64,000 nucleotides of DNA from Ochrobactrum sp. BTU1. GTDB lineage: Bacteria > Pseudomonadota > Alphaproteobacteria > Rhizobiales > Rhizobiaceae. The notes under the pieces were generated by a model. That model did no database searches. It worked only from the letters and a program-made list of their open reading frames with translations, and had not been told where the DNA came from. The position numbers were made by a program, and so were the translations under genes. Position 1 is the first letter of the stretch. Each line of letters starts with the position of its first letter. The stretch is taken from NCBI GenBank assembly GCA_018798825.1, contig CP076355.1, positions 1,208,001 to 1,272,000 of the forward strand, in the 5' to 3' direction. Below are positions 53,678 through 63,351 of the stretch, piece by piece.

Positions 53678-54555
53678 TAGCAATCCTGCGTTCAGGCACC
53701 CCACTTATCTATGTTACCCTCGCGGGCGTGATCGCACAGCGGACCGGTATCTGGCATCTAGGCCTTGAAGGGCTAATGATCGTGGGGGCCTGCGCGACCA
53801 TTCTGGGTATAGTGCTCACACAATCGATCTGGCTTGCACTTCTAAGCGCCATAATCGTCTGTGTAATCGGTTCAATTCTGTTTTGGTTTGTTGTCGAGAA
53901 ACTAAAGGCCAATCAGATCATTGCTGGGCTTGGACTTACCGGCCTAGGGCTCGGCGGCACTGCGCTTGCGGTCCAATCCATTTTCGGAACGCAGGCCGCA
54001 ATCAGTGCACCCTTTGGACTTCCACGTATCGGAACCGCCTTCGGGGCATTCGGATCCCTGTCGATCCTCGTTCTGTTCATGCCTTTTGCTGTACTCGCCG
54101 TCTGGCTCGTCCTCAGACGCACCCGCTTTGGATTACGGTTAGGTGCCGCTGGTGAACATCCATTCGCCGCACGCAGCGTCGGGGTGAACCCGGCTGCTAT
54201 GCGCCTCGCAGCACTCATCATTGGCGGGGTGCTATGCGCATTGGCGGGGGCAGAGCTTGCAGCAGGAAGCCTGCAGATCTTTGCTCAAAACATGACGGCA
54301 GGCCGTGGCTTCATGGGTTTCGCGGCCGTCATTTTTGGAGCAGGCCATCCCATTGGAGCAAGTCTCGCGGCAGCATTCTTCGCAGTCGTTGGTGCCCTTG
54401 GTATCCGTGCACAGCTTGCCTTTGGCAATCGTGTCCCCCACGACCTGCTGCTCGCACTTCCGTATATCGCCACAGTTCTCGGTGTCTGGCTCAGCACGCA
54501 CTTGCGAGGGGGCACGAAAGCCGCAAGCGGATTCAGCGAACTGCGAGATCAGTAA
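53662..54555 (+). CDS. ABC transporter permease 2 (BMP/nucleoside type)
   Basis: A 297-aa permease of the same family (YufQ/NupC-like): GTPLIYVTLAGVIAQRTGIWHLGLEGLMIVGA (about residues 12-43) and NMTAGRGFMGFAAVIFGAGHPIGA near residue 215. It pairs with permease 1. The gene overlaps permease 1 by 16 nt, and the amidohydrolase gene follows 18 bp later. Confidence 0.9.
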   Translation: MEDFLIAILRSGTPLIYVTLAGVIAQRTGIWHLGLEGLMIVGACATILGIVLTQSIWLALLSAIIVCVIGSILFWFVVEKLKANQIIAGLGLTGLGLGGTALAVQSIFGTQAAISAPFGLPRIGTAFGAFGSLSILVLFMPFAVLAVWLVLRRTRFGLRLGAAGEHPFAARSVGVNPAAMRLAALIIGGVLCALAGAELAAGSLQIFAQNMTAGRGFMGFAAVIFGAGHPIGASLAAAFFAVVGALGIRAQLAFGNRVPHDLLLALPYIATVLGVWLSTHLRGGTKAASGFSELRDQ

Positions 54556-54573
54556 GAATACCGGGACAAGTCC

Positions 54574-56106
54574 ATGACTATCAAACTCAAGCAGACATTA
54601 ATCAGAAACGCCACCATCATCACGATGTGCGCGCAACATGGGAGCCGTCCTTTCGAAGGCGATATTCTGATCGAGAGGGGGAAAATTGCACGCATCGGTC
54701 AGAACCTGACAGTTGCACCCGATGCGTCCATCATTGAAGGCAAGAACCGCCTTGTCATGCCGGGACTTATCAACGCGCATACCCATTCCAGTGAAACCTT
54801 CTTCCGTGGACGCTACGAAGGCATGCCACTCGAAATCTGGTTGCTATATGCCTATCCGCTGCTAATGGGACCGGTCATTGATGAAAGACTGCTTTATCTT
54901 CGCAGTCTGCTTCTCGCGATAGAGTCATTACGCAACGGTGTGACCACGCTTTGCGACGATTTCTTCGACCCTCCAGCTCATGATCTATCAAGACTTTCAA
55001 TTGTTTTCCAAGCCTACGAGCATGCAGGCATCCGCGCAAATATTTCGAGCGCTGCGATGAATATTCATACGCTTGACGCCCTTCCTTATGCGCGTGCAGT
55101 GATGTCACCTGCTCTGCAAAAGCAGCTAGATTTCGGCCCTTCCATGTCCGCCGATGCCTATATTGACTACTGCCACGCCGCCTTTTCAACTTTGCACGGA
55201 AAGGCAGGCCGCCTCAATTTTATGCTCGCACCTTCTGCACCGCAACGCTGTTCTGCAGACTTGCTTCAGGCGTGCCATGAGCTCTCGTTGAAGATGCACG
55301 TTCCCTTGCACACCCATGTGTTGGAAACCAAAACTCAAGCCGTCACCGGATACGAACTATATGGCAAAAGCCTCGTTGCATATATGTCCGAGTTAGGCGT
55401 GCTCACGCGCAACACAACTGTCGCACATTCAGTTTGGGTGAACCCTCACGACATCGAATTGATGGGCTCTGCGAAATGCTCAGTCGCCCATAATGCGATA
55501 TCAAATCAGAAGCTAGGCGCTGGCATCGCCCCAATCCGTCAGCTTATGGATGCAGGTGTCACGATCGCACTGGGAACCGACGGCGTTTCTTCCAACGACA
55601 CCGCGCGCATTTTCGATGTTATGCGGGTCGCGGGGCTCATACACAGCGTATCCGGCCCCGATTATCAACAGTGGATTTCTGCCGACGAGATACTTAAGAT
55701 GGCGACAATCGACGGAGCCCGCAGCGCGATGCTTGAAGACGTTACAGGATCCCTAGCCGCCGGTAAGGCTGCGGACTTATTAATACTCGACCTCACGAAG
55801 TTAAGCTTTCTACCAATCAACGATATCGCAAAGCACCTTGTTTACGCTGAGAACGGCTCGTCGATAGAGACTGTGATGGTAGCGGGAGAAATCGTCGTTC
55901 AAAGAGGGAAGATGTGCTCAATTGATGAAGACGATATTCTGGCTGAAATTCGTGAACTCGTTCCTGCGCACCTTTCACAACATTCCGCGCTGGAACAACG
56001 CAACGCCGTATTTCATTCGACTATGGCCGAAATTCATCGCCGTGCGACTTCAAAGGACATTGGCATCAACCGTTACATAGGGGCGACCAACACGATGATG
56101 CCTTAG
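54574..56106 (+). CDS. Amidohydrolase family protein (TrzA/AtzB/SsnA-like deaminase or hydrolase)
   Basis: A 510-aa TIM-barrel metal-dependent hydrolase of the subtype III amidohydrolase group. Metal ligands are visible in INAHTHSSE (H69, H71), PLHTHVLE (H247), VAHSVW (H284) and LGTDGVSSND (D335), so it should be active. Relatives deaminate or dechlorinate triazines, guanine, 8-oxoguanine or cytosine, or act on hydantoin-like rings. The last 60 residues form an unusual helical tail after the usual composite sandwich domain. Its place behind a nucleoside-type importer and RutR-like operators suggests base deamination or ring opening; the exact substrate is not readable from sequence. Confidence 0.85.
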   Translation: MTIKLKQTLIRNATIITMCAQHGSRPFEGDILIERGKIARIGQNLTVAPDASIIEGKNRLVMPGLINAHTHSSETFFRGRYEGMPLEIWLLYAYPLLMGPVIDERLLYLRSLLLAIESLRNGVTTLCDDFFDPPAHDLSRLSIVFQAYEHAGIRANISSAAMNIHTLDALPYARAVMSPALQKQLDFGPSMSADAYIDYCHAAFSTLHGKAGRLNFMLAPSAPQRCSADLLQACHELSLKMHVPLHTHVLETKTQAVTGYELYGKSLVAYMSELGVLTRNTTVAHSVWVNPHDIELMGSAKCSVAHNAISNQKLGAGIAPIRQLMDAGVTIALGTDGVSSNDTARIFDVMRVAGLIHSVSGPDYQQWISADEILKMATIDGARSAMLEDVTGSLAAGKAADLLILDLTKLSFLPINDIAKHLVYAENGSSIETVMVAGEIVVQRGKMCSIDEDDILAEIRELVPAHLSQHSALEQRNAVFHSTMAEIHRRATSKDIGINRYIGATNTMMP

Positions 56107-56591
56107 AATGCCAGGCAAACCTTCGTAGACTGACTTCTGCCACCTGCAATTCAAAGGAATATAAGTCATCTTCGCGCAGATTGACTGACCGCAAGACGGC
56201 GTCACATCGACACCTTGCGATTGATCACGTCATCTGCGAGGTCGAGTTTATCTTGAGAGCGAAAAGACCAGTGGATAGCGACTCTTTAAGATTGGGATCG
56301 ATGCGGTCAGAACTGGCTTTAAGAAAGGCGATCTTTCGCCGATATGTTTGATCGAGACCACTCGGAAGTGAACACTGAATTTTCTGGGTTGATCGATGTA
56401 GGCCTCGGATGATCGAACGCCAAACGGTCGGCGGGCGCACCCCTTTTTCTCCAGACTGACGGACGACCTACAGTGCGTATGATTATTAATCTGATTTATA
56501 GTATTGCCTCAAGAATCTTGTAGAGCCATAAGAATGGGCAGAAGAAGCCGCCTGAAACTGCTAGGGGCTTTAAATGGCATAAGGAGATTTC
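56107..56591. other. Intergenic region without recognisable gene
   Basis: This 485-bp gap follows the amidohydrolase gene. A 71-codon minus-strand frame (56225-56440) is open but has no RBS and no recognisable family. Promoter elements for the downstream small exported protein probably lie near 56480-56560, but I see no clear match. Confidence 0.4.
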
Positions 56592-56957
56592 ATGCGCTCG
56601 ATTATCATGGCAGCTATGATGCTAGCAGTAACAGGCGCCGCGAAAGCCGCCGAGAAGCCGATTGACACCTACTACGCCCGGCTGAGCGAGCGCGATCATT
56701 ATAGCTCTTCCGGACAGCGCCTTACCAAAGTTGCCGGCATCATTAGACAGGACCGAGCAAACGTTCACCAATTTGGCAAAGTCGATGCGGAGGACGAAAA
56801 AGACAAGTTCTTCAGCAGCAAGGAGAACCGCGCCAAGCTTGAGAATATGTTAGCAAACGTCCGAATCTCGCCAATCGATCAGGCAACCATTATCAATGCA
56901 ACGCCTGTGATTTTCGTTGAAGTCTATCCGACTTACGTTGTTGTAACAATGAAGTAG
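56592..56957 (+). CDS. Small exported protein, conserved type, unknown function
   Basis: A 121-aa protein with a short signal peptide (MRSIIMAAMMLAVTGAAKAA|EKP) and a mature domain of about 100 residues. It starts IDTYYARLSERDHYSSSGQ, has a charged middle part (VDAEDEKDKFFSS) and ends in a hydrophobic VIFVEVYPTYVVVTMK. No cysteines, metal motif or catalytic triad stand out. AAGGAG is 5 nt before ATG 56592. It is a single-gene unit that shares a hairpin with the convergent acylase gene. Confidence 0.78.
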   Translation: MRSIIMAAMMLAVTGAAKAAEKPIDTYYARLSERDHYSSSGQRLTKVAGIIRQDRANVHQFGKVDAEDEKDKFFSSKENRAKLENMLANVRISPIDQATIINATPVIFVEVYPTYVVVTMK

Positions 56958-56968
56958 CAACGCGTTGC

Positions 56969-56993
56969 AGGGCGGGTATTGTCAACCCGCCCT
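56969..56993. terminator. Shared hairpin between convergent genes
   Basis: AGGGCGGGT (56969-56977) and ACCCGCCCT (56985-56993) enclose ATTGTCA, which contains the acylase stop codon. It probably ends transcription from both sides, though T-tracts are absent. Confidence 0.6.
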
Positions 56994-59315
56994 AAGCAGG
57001 ATTCGAGTTTTCGTCACCTTATCAATACGTTCTCTTGTATAAAGCATCGGAACCGGGCTGGCATCATGCCAGTGCGACAGAAGATCTTTATAATGCTCCG
57101 AGGTGGGTACGCCTGATTGACCGGGATTATTTACGAAGAGACTGTTGTCCCATTTTCCTACATCAATGATCATCCGGACAGACGGCCCCGCGACAACCGA
57201 GAAATCTTGCAAACGATAGGTCGCATAATTTAGCGTTGAACTGCTACCACCCAATGGTACCGGAGATATCGACCAGTCGCTGTCGGTCAATGACTGCAAG
57301 GGATGGTGGAGGTGCAACTTATGAATATCGCCCCATGCCCATTGCGAAACATCCCTCCCCATCAAAGATACGCATTCCGACCAAGCATCGCTCAGGCTTT
57401 GTTGAATGGCCGCAAGATGGCCAGATGTTGTTTTGGCATGTTCCAGCCATGCAACAATGCTCGGTGAATCAAATGGCATAAGCAGAGGCACAACATCCGC
57501 GGCTGCCCCCTCAGCTTCTGCAACCAGTGGACCAAGATACTTGCTCAACCATATTTCAAAAAGCGCTGCCGGTGCAGATTTTGCCGCGAGGTCCGCATCC
57601 CAATCGCGAAGAAGCAGTACAGCCTGATTATCACTCTCCGGGAAAAGTATCCTAAGGCTTTCTGATATCCGCGCTGCAATGGGCGAGAAAGTGGAGGCTT
57701 GCATGCGTGCGCAGTCTTCTAGTGATATCGGCGCATTGCTCAACAACGTTTCATGCAAGGTGTCGTGACGACTGCTGTCCAGCCATTCGTAACCGATGAC
57801 CGGATTCGAGGCGGCCCACTTATCTGGTACATTCATGGCATTCGCAGTAGCAATAAAGCCGCGTTGCGGGTTGATTTCCACAGGACCAGACTGCGGTGCC
57901 AGATAGCTTTTCCATTCAAATCGCCCATCCCCTGGGACAGGTAAAAGCCCGTCCCAATTCTCACGAACAGGTGTGGCTCCCGAAGGCTTCCAGGCAATGG
58001 TGTTGGTTGTATCTGCATAGATGTGATTGACCGATGGGCAGCCCCATCCTTCTAACGCACCAGCATACTCGGAATAGGTCTTTGCCCGCATGACGGAAAG
58101 GCTGGCCATATAGGGTGCCATTCCTGCATCCATCCAAACCGTGCGAAGGCCAAAAGCGCGTTTATTTGCTTTATCCTCATAAAGAACTGGACCGTGCCGG
58201 GTGAATTTCATTTCGACCGTTTGATCGGAATATCCTTTGACAGGAATGTTCTCAGTGATCACCGTGAACCTCTCCCAACCGCCGCGATATGCATATTGGT
58301 CGGGATCGCTTTTATTGGTCTCATAGACGTAGATATCCTCCTGATCGGCACCAAATATGGTTAGACCAAAAGCTGCAGTACCGTTATGCCCCATGGAAAT
58401 TCCGGGAACCATAGGCTCGCCTGCGCCTATCACATCAAGCCCCGGCATTGTCAGATGAATCAGGTAGCGGATTGATGGCAGACCATGTGTTCTATGGGGA
58501 TCAAGCGCCAGTATGGGTCGACCTGTTGTAGTTTTATGCGCCGCGATTGCCCAATTATTCGAGCCCTCTTCAAACGAGGCGCGAGCGATTTCTCCGGACG
58601 CCGAGACCACAGTCCAAAGACTTGCTTCATCCAGTGTTGCAGCCAATCGCTCTTTTGAGAATGTGGCAGGACTGACGGCGAGCTGGAAGTCGCGCAAAAC
58701 CCTGTCGGTCATGATGCTTGGGTCAAAGCCATCAACAGGCCTTGGCAGCACGTCGTGCGACAATTTCTTGCGCAGTTGATCGAGCTTTGCACCCAGTTCC
58801 ACGCCGGCCTTTGCCATGACTTTTGAGCGCAAAAGCTCTGATGATGCATTGCGCGTCAGCGAATGGGTGCGGACGCGCACAACATCTTCTGCACACCAAC
58901 GATCAGGCTTGTGACCGAGTAAAGCAAATTCGGGTGGAAGTGACGTCTCGCCTGCTTCGCAGGCATCGATATATGAATTAATGCCTTCAGCAAAGGCCCT
59001 GCATATCTGTTCGGAGTCTGAACCATAAGCCTTCCACTCCGCCACCATGTCACCACGATAGAGCAGCAGGCGTGCGGCCCTGTCTTGCTCAAGATAACCG
59101 GGGCCGAAATCACGAGCCATTAGGCCAAGCCCGCGCTTGCGTGCAATATCGATCTGCCAAAGTCGGTCACGCGCGGCATTAAAACCCTGCGCAAAAAACA
59201 AATCATGCAGGTTCTCGGCTCTGATGTGAGCGATCCCCCATCGATCCACATTGATCATGACGTCATCCAGCAGGCCCACAACGTGGGCTGCCGTTAATCT
59301 TGTAGTATCGGCCAT
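56982..59315 (-). CDS. Penicillin acylase family (Ntn) amidohydrolase, apparently cytoplasmic
   Basis: A 777-aa protein of the penicillin G acylase/quorum-quenching acylase family. The alpha part starts INVDRWGIAHIRAENLHDLFFAQGF, then comes a linker, and the beta chain should begin at Ser252 in EEGSNNWAI, the autocatalytic nucleophile. Downstream NGTAAFGLT and GFIATANAMNVPD are family elements. Unlike most members there is no signal peptide, so processing and activity should be cytoplasmic. It is last in a minus-strand operon with two M20 enzymes and a dipeptide-type importer, consistent with hydrolysis of imported N-acyl amino acids, peptides or beta-lactam-like amides. The actual substrate is not predictable. 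Confidence 0.85.
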   Translation of the reverse strand: MADTTRLTAAHVVGLLDDVMINVDRWGIAHIRAENLHDLFFAQGFNAARDRLWQIDIARKRGLGLMARDFGPGYLEQDRAARLLLYRGDMVAEWKAYGSDSEQICRAFAEGINSYIDACEAGETSLPPEFALLGHKPDRWCAEDVVRVRTHSLTRNASSELLRSKVMAKAGVELGAKLDQLRKKLSHDVLPRPVDGFDPSIMTDRVLRDFQLAVSPATFSKERLAATLDEASLWTVVSASGEIARASFEEGSNNWAIAAHKTTTGRPILALDPHRTHGLPSIRYLIHLTMPGLDVIGAGEPMVPGISMGHNGTAAFGLTIFGADQEDIYVYETNKSDPDQYAYRGGWERFTVITENIPVKGYSDQTVEMKFTRHGPVLYEDKANKRAFGLRTVWMDAGMAPYMASLSVMRAKTYSEYAGALEGWGCPSVNHIYADTTNTIAWKPSGATPVRENWDGLLPVPGDGRFEWKSYLAPQSGPVEINPQRGFIATANAMNVPDKWAASNPVIGYEWLDSSRHDTLHETLLSNAPISLEDCARMQASTFSPIAARISESLRILFPESDNQAVLLLRDWDADLAAKSAPAALFEIWLSKYLGPLVAEAEGAAADVVPLLMPFDSPSIVAWLEHAKTTSGHLAAIQQSLSDAWSECVSLMGRDVSQWAWGDIHKLHLHHPLQSLTDSDWSISPVPLGGSSSTLNYATYRLQDFSVVAGPSVRMIIDVGKWDNSLFVNNPGQSGVPTSEHYKDLLSHWHDASPVPMLYTRERIDKVTKTRILLRAG

Positions 59316-59332
59316 GGCCGCACCTCTGGCTG

Positions 59333-60466
59333 TTATTCCAGTGAGAGAAATAGGCCTGCGTGAAGGCGGGCACGTTCGACCAGACTGTCTACGAAAATAT
59401 GCTCACCCAAAGTATGCAGCCCCTCACCCCGCACACCGATGGAATCGAGCGTTGGCACACCGAGTGCACCGGTGAAATTGCCATCCGAGCCGCCACCGGA
59501 GCTTTGTGCGGTCATGGTGAACCCTATTTCCTTGGCGATATTATTTGCAAAATTAAAGAGCTTCATGTCCTGTGCCTGACCCGGCTCCCAGACTGGACGT
59601 GTGACGCCCCGAGTGACTATCAATTCAACTCCGTCTTTGTCTCCGCCAAGCGCCATGATCCGTGCAACGCCGTCTTCCAGATCCTTCTGCGTTTTAGCCA
59701 TGCTAAGTGCTTCGGCTTTGCAGCCTGAGGAGACACAATTGACCCATTGCCCGGCGTGGATAACACCAACTGAGAACGTGCAATCATCTGTCGTCAGTGC
59801 TTCTACCTCGATAATTTTCTCGGCCATGCGCCGGATTGCCGATCGGCCTTCTTTGAGCAGCCAACCAGCATGACTTGGCTTGCCCACTGTCTCAAGATCG
59901 TATCGTGCAATTGCATAACGGCCGACAACTGCACCACCATCACGCAGTGCTGGCTCGGGCACCAACACATATTTGTTCTTGAGCGCTTCCTGCTCAATCA
60001 AATCCCGCGTCGAAGGCGTGCCCACTTCTTCATCGGGTGTTAGAAGAAACGTGACGGGGAGTTTCGTTGCAAGTCCGCTCCGCGCGATTTCACGCATGGC
60101 TTCAAGAGCGACGAAGTTTCCGCCCTTCATATCCTGAATGCCGGGGCCGAAAAGTTTCCCATCCTCGCGGCGATAAGGATTGACGTTAATCACCCCGAGT
60201 GGATGAACCGTATCAAGATGGCCAGAAACCAGAATTCCAGGTTTGCCTTGATCTTTATGCGCAAAGCGAGCACGCAGGGAGCCGCCAAATCCCATTCGCC
60301 CCGGAATGAATTCGATAGTCGCGCCTGCTGCTGCAAAATCATAAGCGGCAACCTCGACCATTCGGTTGACTGCGCTTGCATCGAAAGTCGGGCTTTCCGT
60401 CTCAATCCAGGGGCGCAGGCGCGCAATCATATCATCGAGGTTAAATGGCAACTGATGCATAGTCAT
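59333..60466 (-). CDS. M20-family metallopeptidase (glutamate carboxypeptidase/CPG2-like)
   Basis: A 377-aa dizinc peptidase. Metal and catalytic residues are visible in SGHLDTVHP (His, Asp), GPGIQDMKGG (bridging Asp) and TPDEEVGT (Glu-Glu), with the lid domain about 175-290 carrying GKPSHAG. It resembles carboxypeptidase G2-type enzymes that remove C-terminal Glu or other amino acids from acylated substrates. It overlaps the preceding M20 gene by 4 bp (ATGA) and is followed 18 bp later by the acylase gene. Confidence 0.87.
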   Translation of the reverse strand: MTMHQLPFNLDDMIARLRPWIETESPTFDASAVNRMVEVAAYDFAAAGATIEFIPGRMGFGGSLRARFAHKDQGKPGILVSGHLDTVHPLGVINVNPYRREDGKLFGPGIQDMKGGNFVALEAMREIARSGLATKLPVTFLLTPDEEVGTPSTRDLIEQEALKNKYVLVPEPALRDGGAVVGRYAIARYDLETVGKPSHAGWLLKEGRSAIRRMAEKIIEVEALTTDDCTFSVGVIHAGQWVNCVSSGCKAEALSMAKTQKDLEDGVARIMALGGDKDGVELIVTRGVTRPVWEPGQAQDMKLFNFANNIAKEIGFTMTAQSSGGGSDGNFTGALGVPTLDSIGVRGEGLHTLGEHIFVDSLVERARLHAGLFLSLE

Positions 60467-61644
60467 GCTGCTAAGTCCTTGTTCACTGGCAGGCGGGTCT
60501 CTACGATCCGGGCATAAATCGAGGCTCCGATTGGCAGCGCTTCCGGTTCAAGCACGAAAGCAGGGTTATGTAACGCAGCTTTGCCGCCATGCATCACATT
60601 GATGTATGCGCCCGGAACACGAGCGAGCATGTCTGCAAAATCTTCACTGCCCATGAAAGCCGGGCAATCATCGCTCACATTATCTTCCCCCAGGACATCG
60701 CGCGCTGCCGCCATATAAGCATCGGATAGTTCAGGATCATTGCGAAGGACATCAAAGACATTGCGAAGATTGACATCGACTGTGATGCCGTACCCCGCAG
60801 CCACGCCTGCACAGATTTCCCGAATACGGCTTTCCGCCAGATCGCAGACATGCTGTTCAAAATAACGGATTGTGCCGGTAATTGTTGCCACTTCCGGTAC
60901 GATATTATAGGCGCTGCCTGTATGAAACTGCGTACAGGATACAACGCAGGCGTCGGTTGCCGGAATGTTGCGCGATACAATTGTCTGTAGCTGCCCGACC
61001 AGATCCGCACCAATCACCAACACATCGCGGGCATTGTGCGGCTGCGCTGCATGGCTTCCCTTGCCGGTTAGCTTAATATCGAAGAAGCTCGCGCCCGCCA
61101 TCGCGGCACCCTTGCGGATTAATGCCTTGCCAAGTGTGCCCATAGGCTGATTGTGCATTCCGTAGATTTCATCGCAGGGAAAACGTTCAAAAAGCCCTTC
61201 AGCGATCATGCCGCGTGCTCCACCCAACCCCTCCTCGGCGGGCTGGAAAACAAAGACCGCAGTTCCTTCGAAATTGCGTGTTTCTGCAAGATACTGGGCA
61301 GCACCAAGCAGCATGGTTGTATGCCCGTCATGCCCGCAAGCATGCATCCGTCCAGGATTTTGCGATGAATAAATCACACCAGAAATCTCATCGATCGGCA
61401 GCGCATCCATATCTGCGCGCAAACCCACACGCCGATTGCCCTTATTGCGTCCTTCCAAAATGCCAACGACGCCGGTTTTGGCAATTCCGGTGTGAACTTC
61501 GTCAAAACCCCACTTCTCCAGAAGTCCTGCCACGACACCTGAAGCGTGCTGTTCTTCAAAACCAATTTCGGGATGACGATGCAAATCTTCAAAAACCGCA
61601 CGCATCTCGCCGGCTTTCTCTTCAATAAACGGTATGATGGGCAT
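60463..61644 (-). CDS. M20D-family amidohydrolase (hippurate/N-acyl amino acid hydrolase-like)
   Basis: A 393-aa protein of the HipO/IAA-amidohydrolase type. Motifs are LHRHPEIGFEE, RADMDALPI, MHACGHDGHTTMLLGAA (His/Asp/His), VFQPAEEGLGGA (Glu-Glu), MHNQP and a lid containing GKGSHAAQP. It would hydrolyse N-acyl amino acids such as hippurate-like compounds in the cytoplasm. AGGAA lies upstream of ATG 61644, and the gene is coupled to the second M20 gene by ATGA. Confidence 0.88.
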   Translation of the reverse strand: MPIIPFIEEKAGEMRAVFEDLHRHPEIGFEEQHASGVVAGLLEKWGFDEVHTGIAKTGVVGILEGRNKGNRRVGLRADMDALPIDEISGVIYSSQNPGRMHACGHDGHTTMLLGAAQYLAETRNFEGTAVFVFQPAEEGLGGARGMIAEGLFERFPCDEIYGMHNQPMGTLGKALIRKGAAMAGASFFDIKLTGKGSHAAQPHNARDVLVIGADLVGQLQTIVSRNIPATDACVVSCTQFHTGSAYNIVPEVATITGTIRYFEQHVCDLAESRIREICAGVAAGYGITVDVNLRNVFDVLRNDPELSDAYMAAARDVLGEDNVSDDCPAFMGSEDFADMLARVPGAYINVMHGGKAALHNPAFVLEPEALPIGASIYARIVETRLPVNKDLAA

Positions 61645-61671
61645 GATTTCATTCCTGTTTGAAACAATCAG

Positions 61672-61704
61672 TAAAATCGGGGCCGCGGACGGCGGCCCTC
61701 CGAT
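61672..61704 (-). terminator. Imperfect GC-rich attenuator between ATPase and M20 genes
   Basis: ATCGG/CCGAT and GGCCGC/GCGGCC arms (61676-61686 with 61691-61704, with a small bulge) are followed on the minus strand by TTTTAC. It begins at the transporter ATPase stop codon and may reduce expression of the enzyme genes. Confidence 0.5.
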
Positions 61705-63350
61705 CAGGCTGCGGATCGTCCCGCAGCAAAATCCCAGAAGCGACCTGGCGCCGCCTCTATTAATGAACGTGTATATTCATGCGAGGGGTTGCCAAGCACA
61801 TCGGACGCAATCCCCTGCTCAACAACCTGTCCGCGCTTCATCACCAGCACTTCATCGCAGATCTGTGCCGCGACACGCAGATCGTGCGTTATAAAAATGA
61901 TGGCAATCCCTGTATCGCGCTGCAACACTGACAGTAATGCGAGGACCTGAGCCTGTACCGAAACGTCAAGTGCGGACACAGCCTCATCAGCTACAAGAAT
62001 ATCCGGCTTCAGAGCAACCGCCCGCGCAATGGCAATGCGTTGGCGCTGGCCACCGGAAAACTGATGCGGATAGCGTTTGAGTGAATCCTCGGGAAGCGAC
62101 ACGATCCTCAAGAGACGCTTGGCTTCCGCAATAGCCTCTTCATATTGAACACCGTAATTGACTGGCCCTTCTGTTAGGCTTTGCTCAATTGTCCAACGTG
62201 GGTTCAATGAGCGAAAGGGGTCTTGAAACACGACCTGAAGCTTTTTGCGGAACGGCTTCATTTCACGTTTTCCCAGATGGGCTATATCGCGTCCATCCAC
62301 GACGATTTCCCCTTCGGTCGGCTCGATAAGACGCATGATTGATCGAGCAACAGTGGTTTTACCAGAACCCGACTCACCAACAATTCCAAGCGTCCTTCCA
62401 GGCTGAAGGGCGAAATTCACTTCATAAGAGGCTTTAACTCCCGGCTTTGTGCTAAACAGTCCGCCGCTTTTGTAGGTCATCCCGAGGTCACGCACGCGGA
62501 TCACCGCTTGCTGCTCTTGCGGTACACGCGCCGATCGCGGAATGAGGCTCGGAACCGAGCTAAGCAAGTCCTTGGTATATTGTTGCTTTGGCGATGTCAG
62601 AACCTCACGGATGCTCCCTCGCTCCATGATCTCACCGCCGCGCATGACACAGACACGGTCAGCGATTTCGGCGACTACACCCATATCATGTGTGATGAAC
62701 AACACCGCCGTGCCGTGCTTTTCCTGCAATTCTGCGATCAGAGACAGGATTTGTTTTTGCGTGGTTACATCGAGTGCAGTGGTTGGCTCATCGGCAATCA
62801 GTACGATTGGCTCCAGAATGAGTGCCATAGCAATCATGATGCGTTGCCGCTGACCACCTGAAAGCTGGTGTGGGTAACTTTGGTAAATCCGCTCAACGTC
62901 CGGCAGATGCACTTGCTCCATGATGTTGATGACTTTGGCACGCTTGGCCTCAGCTGAAAGATTGGTATGTATGTCCAGAACTTCCGTGATCTGCGCGCCC
63001 ACCCGCATGACCGGATTAAGCGCTGTCATCGGCTCCTGGAAGATCATCGAGATTCGCGTCGCACGCATCTTCTTCATGTCAGAAGCTGGGAGTGTCAGCA
63101 AATCAGTACCATCGAGCAGGATTTTTCCGTCTCTAACCAGTAGGGCATCTTTAGGCAAAAGCCCCATCGCGGTCAGGGAAGTCACCGATTTTCCTGATCC
63201 GGATTCGCCCACGAGACAGACGGTTTCGCCTTTGCGAATGTCAAAGTTTACACCGCGTAATACTGGTGTACCACCGGGAAGCGCCACTACAAGATTTTCG
63301 ACATTGAGAACGACCGGTGCGTGTGTGAAATCACGATTGCGCAGTTCCAT
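61704..63350 (-). CDS. Dipeptide-type ABC transporter, fused DppD-DppF ATPase
   Basis: A 548-aa protein with two complete oligopeptide-type ATPase domains. Domain 1: Walker [10 protein letters not shown], signature [15 protein letters not shown], Walker [13 protein letters not shown]. Domain 2: Walker [10 protein letters not shown], signature [15 protein letters not shown], Walker [13 protein letters not shown], where the Pro of DEP is Ala. Each domain is followed by a short oligopeptide C-terminal segment (LIPRSARVP in the middle; LIEAAPG at the end). Fused ATPases of this kind (as in GsiA) power peptide or glutathione importers. GGGAGG precedes ATG 63350; the permease stop is 1 bp upstream. 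Confidence 0.9.
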   Translation of the reverse strand: MELRNRDFTHAPVVLNVENLVVALPGGTPVLRGVNFDIRKGETVCLVGESGSGKSVTSLTAMGLLPKDALLVRDGKILLDGTDLLTLPASDMKKMRATRISMIFQEPMTALNPVMRVGAQITEVLDIHTNLSAEAKRAKVINIMEQVHLPDVERIYQSYPHQLSGGQRQRIMIAMALILEPIVLIADEPTTALDVTTQKQILSLIAELQEKHGTAVLFITHDMGVVAEIADRVCVMRGGEIMERGSIREVLTSPKQQYTKDLLSSVPSLIPRSARVPQEQQAVIRVRDLGMTYKSGGLFSTKPGVKASYEVNFALQPGRTLGIVGESGSGKTTVARSIMRLIEPTEGEIVVDGRDIAHLGKREMKPFRKKLQVVFQDPFRSLNPRWTIEQSLTEGPVNYGVQYEEAIAEAKRLLRIVSLPEDSLKRYPHQFSGGQRQRIAIARAVALKPDILVADEAVSALDVSVQAQVLALLSVLQRDTGIAIIFITHDLRVAAQICDEVLVMKRGQVVEQGIASDVLGNPSHEYTRSLIEAAPGRFWDFAAGRSAA

Positions 63351-63351
63351 A

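Noticed and set aside
56225..56440. 71-codon minus-strand ORF
   Set aside because: No RBS, no recognisable family and no conserved-looking domain.
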